NCBI RefSeq assembly: GCF_030652235.1
Contig: NZ_JAUSBA010000022.1
Coordinates: forward strand, 56,493-120,492
Reading direction: 5' to 3'
DNA length: 64,000 nucleotides
Origin: Cypionkella sp.
GTDB lineage: Bacteria > Pseudomonadota > Alphaproteobacteria > Rhodobacterales > Rhodobacteraceae
Shown: positions 30,527 through 38,004 of the stretch, piece by piece
How the letters are laid out: each line of letters opens with the position of its first letter
Numbering within the stretch: position 1 is the stretch's first letter
Made by a program: the position numbers and the translations under genes
Notes under the pieces: model-generated
What the model saw: only the letters and a program-made list of their open reading frames with translations
What the model was told of the DNA's origin: nothing
Databases searched by the model: none

Positions 30527-32059
30527 ATGACAGTTCAAGGCGTGCGTTCGGGGCGGCAAGCCCGGCAGGTGGAGCGGGCGAAGAAGGGCGGCGGGATGGG
30601 GCGCCCCTATATTGTGCGCAATATCCCGACCTATGATGTGCTGTCCGAAGAAAACCTGCTGAAGGTGGAACACGCCGCCGACCGGATTTTGGCCGAGACC
30701 GGCATCGAATTTCGCGATGATGCGGTGGCACTCGATCACTGGAAACGCGCCGGGGCCAAGGTCGATGGCCTGCTGGTGAAATTCGAGCCGGGGATGCTGC
30801 GCGAGATCCTGAAATCTGCCCCGCGTGAATTCACCCAGCATGCCCGCAACCCGGCCAATTCGGTGCAGATCGGCGGCAAGAATGTGGTGTTCGCGCCCGC
30901 TTACGGTTCGCCCTTCGTGATGGATCTGGATCGCGGGCGGCGGTTTGGCACGCTGGAGGATTTTCATAATTTCATCAAACTGGCGCAATCCTCGCCCAAT
31001 TTTCACCACTCCGGCGGTACGATCTGCGAGCCGACCGATATTCCGGTGAACAAGCGGCATCTTGATATGGTGCTGGCGCATCTGACGCTGTCGGACCGGC
31101 CCTATATGGGATCGGTGACTTCGGAAGACCGCGCCGAAGACAGCATCGAGATGAGCCGGATCGCCTTTGGCCGCGAATTTGTTGACCAGAATTGCGTGAT
31201 CCTTGGCAACGTGAACGTCAATTCTCCCTTGGTCTGGGACGGCACCATGACCAACGCCCTGCGCGCCTATGCGCGGGCCAATCAGGCGGCGGTTGTGGTG
31301 CCCTTCATCCTCGGCGGTGCAATGGGGCCGGTGACCAGTGCGGGCGGCATCGCGCAATCTTTGGCCGAGACGATGGCGGGTTGCGCGCTGACGCAGCTGG
31401 AACGCAAGGGGGCGCCGGTGATTTTCGGCAACTTCCTGTCGTCGATGAGCTTGCGGTCTGGCAGCCCGACCTTCGGCACGCCAGAGCCTGCGATTGGCAG
31501 CATGGTGATCGGGCAGCTGGCGCGGCGGTTGGGATTGCCTTTGCGGTGTTCGGGGAATTTTACCACCTCAAAGCTGCCGGACGCGCAGGCGATGATGGAG
31601 GGCACAATGAGCATGCTGGCCGCGATCCATTGCGGAGCGAATTTTATCCTGCATTCGGCGGGGTTTCTGGATGGCTTGCTGAGCATGTCTTATGAGAAAT
31701 TCATGCTGGATGCGGATCTGTGCGGCAGCCTGCATTCTTATCTGGACGGCGTGAAGATTGATGATGATCAGCTGGCTGTCGAGGCGTTTGCGGAAGTCGG
31801 GCCGGGCAATCATTTCTTTGGCTGCGCCCATACGATGGCGCATTATGAGACCGCGTTTTGGGACAGCGATTTGTCGGATAATGAGCCGTTTGAAAAATGG
31901 GAGGCGGCCGGGTCTCTGGATGCTGCCAGCCGGGCCAACAAGCTGTGGAAAAAGCGGCTGGCGGAGTTTGAGGCGCCAGATTTGGACGCGGGAATAGCCC
32001 AAGGGTTGGCTGAGTTTGTTGAGGCAAAGAAGGCTTCGGTTGGGGATGCTTGGTATTGA
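30527..32059 (+). CDS. MttB-superfamily (trimethylamine methyltransferase-like) protein
   Basis: A 510-residue member of the MttB/COG5598 superfamily, whose characterised members move a methyl group from a quaternary or tertiary amine to a corrinoid protein. ATG 30527 has GAGGGAG 6 bases upstream; an ATG at 30521 touches that site. Seen: YDVLSEENLLKVEHAADRIL, then a TIM-barrel-length body with GSPFVMDLDRGRRFG and a C-terminal HTMAHYETAFWDSDLSDNEP. The frame has no internal TAG, so it is a non-pyrrolysine type, and substrates such as glycine betaine-like compounds are more likely than trimethylamine (inference). No corrinoid protein lies beside it; a RACo-like reactivase is at 39.9-42.0 kb. 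Confidence 0.85.
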   Translation: MTVQGVRSGRQARQVERAKKGGGMGRPYIVRNIPTYDVLSEENLLKVEHAADRILAETGIEFRDDAVALDHWKRAGAKVDGLLVKFEPGMLREILKSAPREFTQHARNPANSVQIGGKNVVFAPAYGSPFVMDLDRGRRFGTLEDFHNFIKLAQSSPNFHHSGGTICEPTDIPVNKRHLDMVLAHLTLSDRPYMGSVTSEDRAEDSIEMSRIAFGREFVDQNCVILGNVNVNSPLVWDGTMTNALRAYARANQAAVVVPFILGGAMGPVTSAGGIAQSLAETMAGCALTQLERKGAPVIFGNFLSSMSLRSGSPTFGTPEPAIGSMVIGQLARRLGLPLRCSGNFTTSKLPDAQAMMEGTMSMLAAIHCGANFILHSAGFLDGLLSMSYEKFMLDADLCGSLHSYLDGVKIDDDQLAVEAFAEVGPGNHFFGCAHTMAHYETAFWDSDLSDNEPFEKWEAAGSLDAASRANKLWKKRLAEFEAPDLDAGIAQGLAEFVEAKKASVGDAWY

Positions 32060-32173
32060 GGTCCCAACTCGGGGCTAAAAAATATACTGTGTTATCAGCG
32101 TGTTGATATGGTCAACTTAAGGAAAAATTAACACTTTGACGGCGTAAGGGCGATTTCCGACACGGAAAATCGT

Positions 32174-32199
32174 GCCGGAAAACGGCTTCGTTTTCCGGC
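32174..32199 (-). terminator. Strong hairpin between mttB-like gene and lytic transglycosylase gene
   Basis: GCCGGAAAAC-GGCTTC-GTTTTCCGGC, a perfect 10-bp stem with 6-nt loop, immediately past the transglycosylase stop (32201). It can serve both convergent genes; the minus-strand side runs into ACGATTTTCC. Confidence 0.65.
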
Positions 32200-32200
32200 C

Positions 32201-32659
32201 CTAGCCCCGCAATCCGGTCTTTTCCAGCAGGCCCATGCGCTTGGCCTCATAGTAATAGCCTTTGGCATACCACATCATCGCGCGGTCTTCATTGCCGCGC
32301 GACACCAGCCACGCGCCGCGCAGGTATTTTCCGGCGTAATGCAGGTTGGTTTCGGCATCGAGCAAGCCAGAGGCCGGGCCGTGATAGCCCATGGTGGCGG
32401 CGGTTTGCGGGTGGATTTGCAGCAGGCCGTAATAGGGGCCGTTGTGTGCTTTTGGATTGTAGCCACTTTCGCGGCGGATTTGACGATGCAACAGGCTTTC
32501 CGGGATGTCGTGAATGTGCGCCCATTTCTGGATCAGCGCATGCATCTCGGGCGTGTCGCCGGAAGCGGGTTCCAATTTCGGCGGTCTGGGCCCGCCACAG
32601 GCGGCAAGCGTCAGGGCGCTGAGACTGAGAGACAGCAGGGCACGGCGCGACAGGGGCAT
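32201..32659 (-). CDS. Lytic transglycosylase lipoprotein (SLT domain)
   Basis: Cleaves peptidoglycan glycan strands to 1,6-anhydromuropeptides, here probably at the inner face of the outer membrane. ATG 32659 is preferred (GAGGAAT 4 bases upstream); an in-frame ATG at 32692 would add a MPPNL/MPRNL repeat. The 152-residue product has a Tat/Sec-like SRRALLSLSLSALTLAACGG with lipobox LAAC, then a minimal goose-lysozyme-like domain: HRQIRRESGYNPKAHNGPYY (catalytic Glu in RRESG) and GLLQIHPQTAATMGYHGPA, ending with NLHYAGKYL and YAKGYYY. Confidence 0.9.
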   Translation of the reverse strand: MPLSRRALLSLSLSALTLAACGGPRPPKLEPASGDTPEMHALIQKWAHIHDIPESLLHRQIRRESGYNPKAHNGPYYGLLQIHPQTAATMGYHGPASGLLDAETNLHYAGKYLRGAWLVSRGNEDRAMMWYAKGYYYEAKRMGLLEKTGLRG

Positions 32660-32961
32660 CAGATTCCTCGGCATCAAGTTTGGGGGCATCAAGTTCCTTG
32701 GGGCTACTGGCGTGATAGCGACGCGCGCCCGGTCTGGGAAGGGCCAAGGCCAAGATCGGCGGGAAAAGGTAAGCCAAGCATTGCGGATTGCACAAAACTG
32801 GGTCGCAGACAGCGATCTTGGCTTGCTGTCATTCTGTTGTGATCAAAGCTGGGCAGATTGCCGCATATCTTGGGCTTGCGCTTGGCAAAACGCCAGATAT
32901 GGTTGGGCTTAAGACGACTGCACCCTGTTGACGACTGTTGAAATACGGAGTCTCTTGCGGA
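32660..32961. other. Divergent intergenic region with repeats
   Basis: About 300 bp between the transglycosylase and HNH genes; no gene recognised. It holds a 12-bp direct repeat (GGCATCAAGTT, twice in 32670-32694) that the longer transglycosylase start would translate, and a perfect 10-bp inverted repeat GCCAAGATCG (32749-32758) / CGATCTTGGC (32813-32822) separated by 54 bp. Both promoters should lie here. Confidence 0.5.
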
Positions 32962-33546
32962 ATGGACGGCGATTTTAGGACCCAGTTTGTACGCGACCCC
33001 GCGGCGCTGAAGCAATTTCCGGCGCTGGTGCTTAATGCGGATTTCCGCCCCTTAAGCTATTACCCGCTGTCGCTGTGGCCATGGCAAGAGGCGATCAAGG
33101 CGGCGGTGCTGGACCGGGTGCAGATTTTGGCAGAATACGATCAGGTGGTGCGAAGCCAGCGACAAGAGTTCCGCATACCTTCGGTGGTGGTGCTGAAGGA
33201 TTATGTAAGACCCCAAAAGCGCGTGGCCTTCACGCGCTTTAATCTTTTTCTGCGCGACGAATTTTGTTGCCAATATTGTGCGGCCAAGGGTGATCTGACG
33301 TTTGATCATGTGCTGCCACGCTCGAAAGGTGGCGTTACCAGTTGGGAGAATGTGGTGGCGGCCTGCTCGCCCTGCAATCTGCGCAAAGGTTCGCGGACGC
33401 TGAAACAAGCCGGGCTGCATCTGGCAAAAGTGCCAAGGATGCCTACGGCAGAGGAAATGCAGGGCCATGGCCGCCGCTTTCCGCCGAACCACCTGCATGA
33501 CAGCTGGATCGATTATCTGTATTGGGACGCGGAGTTGGACGCGTAA
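32962..33546 (+). CDS. HNH endonuclease family protein
   Basis: 194 residues from ATG 32962 (MDGDFRTQFVRDPAALK). An N-terminal segment LVLNADFRPLSYYPLSLWPW, then a zinc-ribbon HNH domain: CQYC ... LTFDHVLPRSKGGVTSWEN ... CSPCN, with two CxxC pairs and the DH/N catalytic residues all present. This single-copy type is strongly conserved in Rhodobacterales and has no defined role; conservation argues for a housekeeping DNA function rather than a restriction enzyme (inference). Confidence 0.9.
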   Translation: MDGDFRTQFVRDPAALKQFPALVLNADFRPLSYYPLSLWPWQEAIKAAVLDRVQILAEYDQVVRSQRQEFRIPSVVVLKDYVRPQKRVAFTRFNLFLRDEFCCQYCAAKGDLTFDHVLPRSKGGVTSWENVVAACSPCNLRKGSRTLKQAGLHLAKVPRMPTAEEMQGHGRRFPPNHLHDSWIDYLYWDAELDA

Positions 33547-33695
33547 GTGTCGTCTGCGTGGTCTGTGAAAAACGACCATTAAAAGTCACAAAAACGGGTG
33601 TTTTGGTTCCGTAAGGAAGCATCGGATTCACCGGGCCTTGTTTTTGTTCAGTTTCTTGAGTGGTTTTGGTCGAGGCATTTGGCCGCGGCATGAGT
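33547..33695. other. Non-coding boundary beside the IS21 remnant
   Basis: No gene seen. It is the left shoulder of the mobile region; the sequence is less GC-rich than the HNH gene and shows no clear target-site duplication. Confidence 0.4.
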
Positions 33696-33894
33696 AAACT
33701 GGTTCTGATCAGCGCAAGATCGCAGGCGTGTCTTGGGTCCAGAATGCTTGATTGGCGGTTGACTGGTCAGAAAGTTCTTTTTTGCTGACTCGGTATTGTG
33801 TAGCGCGTCAACCAGTTTGTCCGGGTGCGACAACCACCTTAGCCGGTTTGAGGCCGATGGGGTTAGCGTAGATTGAGGTGACTGGTTCAGATTT
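33696..33894. repeat. IS21-type terminal repeat block
   Basis: Four related short repeats: AAACTGGTTCTGATC (33696-33710), GTTGACTGGTCAGAAAG (33758-33774), inverted GTCAACCAGTTTG (33807-33819), and GTGACTGGTTCAGATTT (33878-33894), all around a core ACTGGT. IS21-family ends carry several copies of a transposase-binding repeat (established), and this block is exactly downstream of istB, so it is probably the right end of the element. Confidence 0.55.
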
Positions 33895-34240
33895 CTCCTT
33901 CGGTTAGGTTGTCGTTGGTGGTTGTCGCCGGTGCTTGATCATGGGCCAGTTTGCTGGCGGCAGCGGTGCGCTGTCGGAAGCTTTCGGCGTTCATTTCCAG
34001 GATTGTCGCGTGATGGACCAGCCGGTCGATGGCGGCGACGGTCATGGCTTTGTCCGGGAAGATCTGATCCCAGCCGCTAAAGGGTTGGTGGGCGGCGATG
34101 GCGATGCTGCGGTATTCGTAGCGCCGGGCGATCAGCTCGAAGAGGACGCCGGTCTCGGCCTGATCCTTGTGGGCGTAAGTGATATCATCGAGAATGATCA
34201 GGTCGAACTTGTCCAGTTTGGCCAAGGCGGTCGCGGGCGG
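33887..34240 (-). pseudogene. istB: IS21-family helper ATPase istB, N-terminal half deleted
   Basis: The 113 residues from AKLDKFDLIILDDITYAHK to the stop match the C-terminal half of IstB: Walker B (LIILDDI), QAETGVLFELIARRYEYRSI, DKAMTVAAIDRLVHHATILEMN. The Walker A half is missing. In this frame, the codons before AKLD are PPATAL and then the TGA that ends istA. So a deletion joined the end of istA directly to the middle of istB. It cannot be an active ATPase. Confidence 0.85.
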
Positions 34241-34498
34241 TCATGCGGCGCCCCCCAGAAGAGCATCGAAGCTGGTGAGGGATGGGTGGGCCACAGCGAC
34301 ATCTTGGGGCAACGTCATGTGTCGCGGCGTTAACCGCAACGTCAGGGCCTCAGGATCTGGCAGGGTCCCGCAGGCAAGGTCTGCGGCGAGCAGGTGCGCC
34401 AGTTCGGCCTCACAGGCCCGTTCGTGGGCGATGAACAACAGATCGACCATGCGGCGGCAGGCATCCCGGCGCGGCAGGTCGCGCTGCAGGACCTTCAA
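34241..34498 (-). pseudogene. istA: IS21-family transposase istA, 3' fragment
   Basis: About 85 residues matching the very C-terminus of IstA (PRRDACRRMVDLLFIAHERACEAELAH region, then LPQDVAVAHPSLTSFDALL). The DDE catalytic domain and the HTH are absent; the fragment ends abruptly near 34500 where phage sequence starts. Same strand and order as an intact istA-istB pair. Confidence 0.8.
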
Positions 34499-34581
34499 CG
34501 CCGCCCGCTGGTGGCTTCACAACCGTGTCGGTAGGTTGCGGGCCGTCGCCAATGGCTGGAAATCAGTGCGACGGGTGCGGC

Positions 34582-34920
34582 ATGAGAACCACCGTCACGC
34601 TGGAAGGGTTCAAGGAATTGGACGCCGCGCTTGCTGACATGACCAAGGCGGTTGCCAAGCAGGTCATGCGGCGGGCGCTGGCAAAGGCGGCTGAACCAAT
34701 GGCCGAACTGGCGCGCGGGTTTGCGCCGGTGGATGACGGGCACCTTAAGGGCAGCATCATTGTCAGCACCAAGCTGGCGGGCGGTGGCGCAGGTAAGAAA
34801 GCATTCGGCAAGGTTATGTCCAGTGGAGGCACCCGTGGTGAGGCTGTTGCAGTGGCGCGCGATGCGAACCGGGGGCAATCGCTCGTGGGGCTTGCAGGCT
34901 ATGGCCGGAGAACCCGCTGA
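34582..34920 (+). CDS. HK97-gp10-type phage morphogenesis protein, probably truncated
   Basis: 112 residues from ATG 34582 (MRTTVTLEGFKELDAALADM). The first ~80 residues match HK97 gp10 family proteins (tail completion/head-tail joining): VMRRALAKAAEPMAELARGF and APVDDGHLKGSI. Family members are usually longer; the last ~35 residues (after KKAFGKVM) no longer resemble the family, suggesting a deletion or frame change. Part of a collapsed prophage. Confidence 0.7.
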   Translation: MRTTVTLEGFKELDAALADMTKAVAKQVMRRALAKAAEPMAELARGFAPVDDGHLKGSIIVSTKLAGGGAGKKAFGKVMSSGGTRGEAVAVARDANRGQSLVGLAGYGRRTR

Positions 34921-34966
34921 TGGTGAACAGCACCGCGCAGGGCATCGCTGCGCCTTGGGCATTGGC

Positions 34967-35297
34967 CCCGAAATCAACACGGCTAAATCCCTCGCCATCG
35001 CTATGACCACCAACGCGATGTGCATGTATCAGGAACGCGGCGGGGGAAACCCTGCTGACCGGGCTGGCGGCATTGCAGGCTGATCCATCCGATATTCGCC
35101 GTGTTCGGCGCATGTTCTGGGCTGGCCTATCTCATGCCGTGGCTGTCACTGAGGCCGAGGCTGGCGATATCATGGATGAGGTTGGCGTGGCTGAGGCTGT
35201 GAGCCTGCTATCGCGGGCTGCAACTGCAGCCTTTCCAGCCGCTGAACCGGGAAACGCAGCCCCGGTCACGAAGCCCCGGAAAGTGCAGACTTCGTAG
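34967..35297 (+). pseudogene. Phage tail assembly chaperone-like gene with a frameshift
   Basis: One frame reads PEINTAKSLAIAMTTNAMCM-YQER up to about 35038. A second frame continues GETLLTGLAALQADPSDIRR and MFWAGLSHAVAVTEAEAGDI to a TAG at 35295-35297. The join is the G-rich run at 35039-35046; removing one G restores YQERAGETLL, so a single-base insertion is likely. The helical pattern and position between gp10 and a further small ORF fit a tail assembly chaperone of siphophages (family-level inference). No start is obvious for the first part. Confidence 0.6.
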
Positions 35298-35461
35298 AGC
35301 AACTTCTAGGCCATTGGCTTGCCTCTGGCCTAGACTATGATCAATTCTGGCGGCTGATTCCGCGCGAAATCTTTGCCATCCTCGACGGGAATGCCAAGCG
35401 GATCAGCCGCGAATATGAGACGGCACGCCAGCAAAACCACGAACTGGCGCACCTGAACTGA
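35282..35461 (+). CDS. Tail chaperone extension reachable by -1 frameshift
   Basis: This frame reads SADFVEQLLGHWLASGLDYD, then QFWRLIPREIFAILDGNAKR and ISREYETARQQNHELAHLN to a TGA at 35459. It has a stop at 35243 upstream and no ATG, GTG or TTG between there and the conserved part. It is in the -1 frame relative to the preceding chaperone gene, and CGGAAAG at 35277-35283 resembles the GGGAAAG slippery site of lambda gpG/gpGT. The second ORF is therefore probably expressed as a fusion by programmed -1 frameshifting, at least in the parent phage. Confidence 0.5.
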   Translation, partial: SADFVEQLLGHWLASGLDYDQFWRLIPREIFAILDGNAKRISREYETARQQNHELAHLN

Positions 35462-35937
35462 TCAGTAGCGCGCGCATCCTTAAGGCGCAGGAAGTCAAGC
35501 GATGCGTCAAGCAGGGCCAAAGGTTCGCCGCCGATCTCGCCAGCTTTAGCCCGTTGCTCTAGCTTCGCCAGCTCGGCTGCGATCTCGGCCTTGCTAGGAT
35601 AAAGTTCGCGGTTGGCGTCGTCTGCTTCAAGAGCCGTCAAATAGCGCTGCCAGACAGCGCGCCCGAAGTCTGCCGTGGTGATTGCAGTGCGGGGTGATGC
35701 GTGCTTGAGCGGCGCTGGATTGGCGCTGTTTGCGCGTTGCTCTGCCGTTGCGATTTCAAGCTGTAACCTCGCAACCGCTGCCGGATGAAGGCGCAGCGCA
35801 GCGCGGCGATCACCGCCAAGAGGCTCTAGAAGTTCACTGCGCGGACTATCTAAGAACGGTCGCAACCGAACCGGCACCGCGATCCGCGCCCAGAATCTAC
35901 CGTCTTTTTCTTTCCAGTATCGCAGTTTTCCGGCCAT
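35341..35937 (-). pseudogene. Prophage tyrosine integrase, N-terminal part only
   Basis: From ATG 35937 (MAGKLRYWKEKDGRFWARIA) about 155 residues match the N-terminal SAM-like, DNA-binding part of integrases of Rhodobacterales phages (PVRLRPFLDSPRSELLEPLG, VARLQLEIATAEQ, FGRAVWQRYL). After LRLKDARAT (about 35465) the reading frame enters antisense of the tail gene, so the catalytic domain with the R-H-R-Y residues is lost. The gene starts 92 bp from the 3' end of tRNA-Gly, the usual place for an integrase beside its attachment site. Confidence 0.75.
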
Positions 35938-36028
35938 CGCTAAACCCCATTCCGGCACCAGCTTTGGCACTAAAAGCGGCACAACTACCCGTAATGCAAG
36001 GGTTTTATCTAACATCAATGGGATAGGA

Positions 36029-36102
36029 TGGAGCGGGTGAAGGGAATCGAACCCTCGTATTCAGCTTGGGAAGCTGCTGCTCTGCCATTGAGCTACACCC
36101 GC
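36029..36102 (-). tRNA. tRNA-Gly (anticodon CCC)
   Basis: Reads GCGGGTG (acceptor), D-arm GCTC...GAGC, anticodon stem around TTCCCAA (anticodon CCC), T-arm GAGGG-TTCGATT-CCCTT, CACCCGC and TCCA; all stems pair, with one mismatch at the base of the anticodon stem. CCA is encoded. It borders the prophage remnant and is the likely attachment site (attB). Confidence 0.93.
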
Positions 36103-36169
36103 AATATTGTTCAGGTATGCTAGCCACTCGCCCGCGTCAAGGTGGTTTGGTGAAAGCGCGCAGTTGGTT

Positions 36170-37819
36170 TTACGGCATGTTGATCTCTGTGCGCTCGCCG
36201 GGTTTGACCGTGGCGAGGGCTTCGGTCTCGGTGCCGTCTTTGGTGATAACGATGGCATAATCGCCGCCGGGCAGCGTGGTTTGGTCTTCGGCGTTGTAGT
36301 TGTGGAACAGCGATTTGCGGTTCCCGTTGATGTCTTTTTTGGCCGAGAAAATCTGCACTTCTGAAGCACCAGGCGCTGTGAAGGCCAGAACGCCAGCCTC
36401 TAGGATCACCGCGACATCGGTACGCTCGCCAGCCTTGATTCTGAACGGCACTTCGGCAGAGGCCGCACCCAGTTCGACATAGGCGATGTAATCGCCCGGC
36501 GAAAGTTTGGTTTGGTTGCCGGTGCCGTAAGCGGTGGTCAGATTCTCACGGCTGCCGTCAATGCTTTTCTTGGCGGATCTGATGCTGATCTGATGCGCGG
36601 TGCCTTCGATCACCATGCCTTCCACATAATAGCCCTCAATTGCGGCAAGGCCGACTTGGATGATTTCATCCTTTTCCAGCAGTTGGCCGGGGGTGAGGGC
36701 CAGGGTTTCGGTCTGGCTGGCAAGGCCAAGACCTGCGGTCAGCGTGACCTCACCTGCGGGCAGATAGACGCGGGTGTCGCCATAGAAGGTTGTGTTGACG
36801 CCGGAAGTTGTGGTGAAGTTCAGGCTGGCGTCGGGTTCAATCTCCCCACCTTCGGTGCCTTTCGGGTGCAAGATGACGCGGGCGGCGTTGACCACGACTT
36901 CCGGCGCGCTGAGAGTATCGGCGGTCAGGGTGATGTCTGTGGTCGCTTGGGTGGAATCGAGGGTGGTGATCAGGCGATACCTGCCGGGTTCTATATAGCC
37001 TTTGAAATCATTGTATTCGGTTGTGACGCGGTCGCTCGTGCTGCCATCGGGGTTGATCGCATAGATCTCCCAGTTCACTTGCGAAGTGTCATCGGGTTTG
37101 GCGACACCGGGAGCCAACAGCACTTTGGGTGCGAAGTTGATCTTCAACTGCGCGGGCTTGCTGGGTTTAGGGACTGGCACAGGTTCCGGCGCAGGCGCAG
37201 AGATCACGGTGGCTTGCAGCGCGACCGCCAGGCTGTCGAGATCATCGGCGGTGATGTATTGGCCGCCAGTGTCTTCGGCGAGGCAGGCGACTTGGTTGCC
37301 TTCGTCCTTGGTCAGACCAAAGCCCACCACATGCGCCGTGAAATCAACGCCAGAGGTTTCGAGTTCTTGCGCCAAAGCGCAGGGGTCGCCTTCACAGGTT
37401 TCAATGCCATCGGTGATCAGCACGACGGTGGCTTTTTCTTCGGTGGAATGCAGTTCGGCGGCGGCGCGGCGCACGGCGTCGGTCAGCGGGGTTTTGCCAA
37501 GGAATTGCATCTTGTCTGCAGCGGCGGCGATGGCGGGCGCGGTGCCTGTGGCCGGGGCGACCAGCGTTTCAATGTCGTCGCATGATCCTTTCGAGCGGTG
37601 GCCATAGGCGATCAGGCCCAACTCGGTATCGGCGGGAATGGTTTTCAGCACTTCGGCCAAAGCCTCACGCGCGATCTCAAGCTTCGGTTTGCCATCGATC
37701 TGGCCCCACATCGAGCCAGAGCCATCCAGCACGATAATGGTGCGGCCATCGGCAAGCGCGAGACTGGGAAGAAATAGCAAAAACAATGGAATAGCGCGCA
37801 AAATTGAGAAATCACGCAT
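36170..37819 (-). CDS. Secreted von Willebrand factor A domain protein
   Basis: 549 residues with a signal peptide (FLLFLPSLALA, cleavage near residue 23), then a VWA domain directly at the mature N-terminus: MIDAS motif VLDGSGSMWG (about 30-39), with T and D residues in TPLTDAV and LITDGIE. The C-terminal ~330 residues are beta-rich and contain at least two related segments (RSAKKSIDGSRENL and FSAKKDINGNRKSL, about 60-70 residues apart from each other's neighbours) resembling pre-albumin/carboxypeptidase-like repeats. Probably a periplasmic or surface adhesion/scaffold protein; partner unknown. Stands alone between tRNA-Gly and a terminator. Confidence 0.85.
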   Translation of the reverse strand: MRDFSILRAIPLFLLFLPSLALADGRTIIVLDGSGSMWGQIDGKPKLEIAREALAEVLKTIPADTELGLIAYGHRSKGSCDDIETLVAPATGTAPAIAAAADKMQFLGKTPLTDAVRRAAAELHSTEEKATVVLITDGIETCEGDPCALAQELETSGVDFTAHVVGFGLTKDEGNQVACLAEDTGGQYITADDLDSLAVALQATVISAPAPEPVPVPKPSKPAQLKINFAPKVLLAPGVAKPDDTSQVNWEIYAINPDGSTSDRVTTEYNDFKGYIEPGRYRLITTLDSTQATTDITLTADTLSAPEVVVNAARVILHPKGTEGGEIEPDASLNFTTTSGVNTTFYGDTRVYLPAGEVTLTAGLGLASQTETLALTPGQLLEKDEIIQVGLAAIEGYYVEGMVIEGTAHQISIRSAKKSIDGSRENLTTAYGTGNQTKLSPGDYIAYVELGAASAEVPFRIKAGERTDVAVILEAGVLAFTAPGASEVQIFSAKKDINGNRKSLFHNYNAEDQTTLPGGDYAIVITKDGTETEALATVKPGERTEINMP

Positions 37820-37884
37820 TGGTCGAATCCTTGGAAAATACGAACCGTACTGCGGTCAGCTTAGTCAACCCGGTTCAAAACGCA

Positions 37885-37916
37885 AAGGGCCTTGCAGATT
37901 GCTCTGCAAGGCCCTT
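37885..37916 (-). terminator. Terminator after the fasciclin gene
   Basis: AAGGGCCTTGCAGA-TTGC-TCTGCAAGGCCCTT: perfect 14-bp stem, 4-nt loop. On the minus strand TTTGCGTTTTG follows, and the fasciclin stop is 89 bp upstream. Confidence 0.8.
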
Positions 37917-38004
37917 CATCTGGTCGGACTTTCGTGGGGACTAGGATGGTCCGACCAGTGTTGTCGCGCGACGGGGAGCCGCGCCACAAATTCAGCTGCG
38001 AAGA

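Noticed and set aside
30527..32059. Pyrrolysine-containing trimethylamine methyltransferase
   Set aside because: No in-frame TAG in the gene and no pyl genes in the window; annotated as the non-pyrrolysine type.
34495..35025. 176-codon minus-strand frame opposite the phage gp10 gene
   Set aside because: The plus-strand frame carries the HK97-gp10 pattern; the minus-strand product has no fold and runs into the IS21 fragment.
34967..35297. Possible gene transfer agent cluster because of the GTA-like chaperone
   Set aside because: Only fragments of tail genes are present next to an integrase remnant and a tRNA; this fits a decayed prophage rather than the conserved GTA locus.
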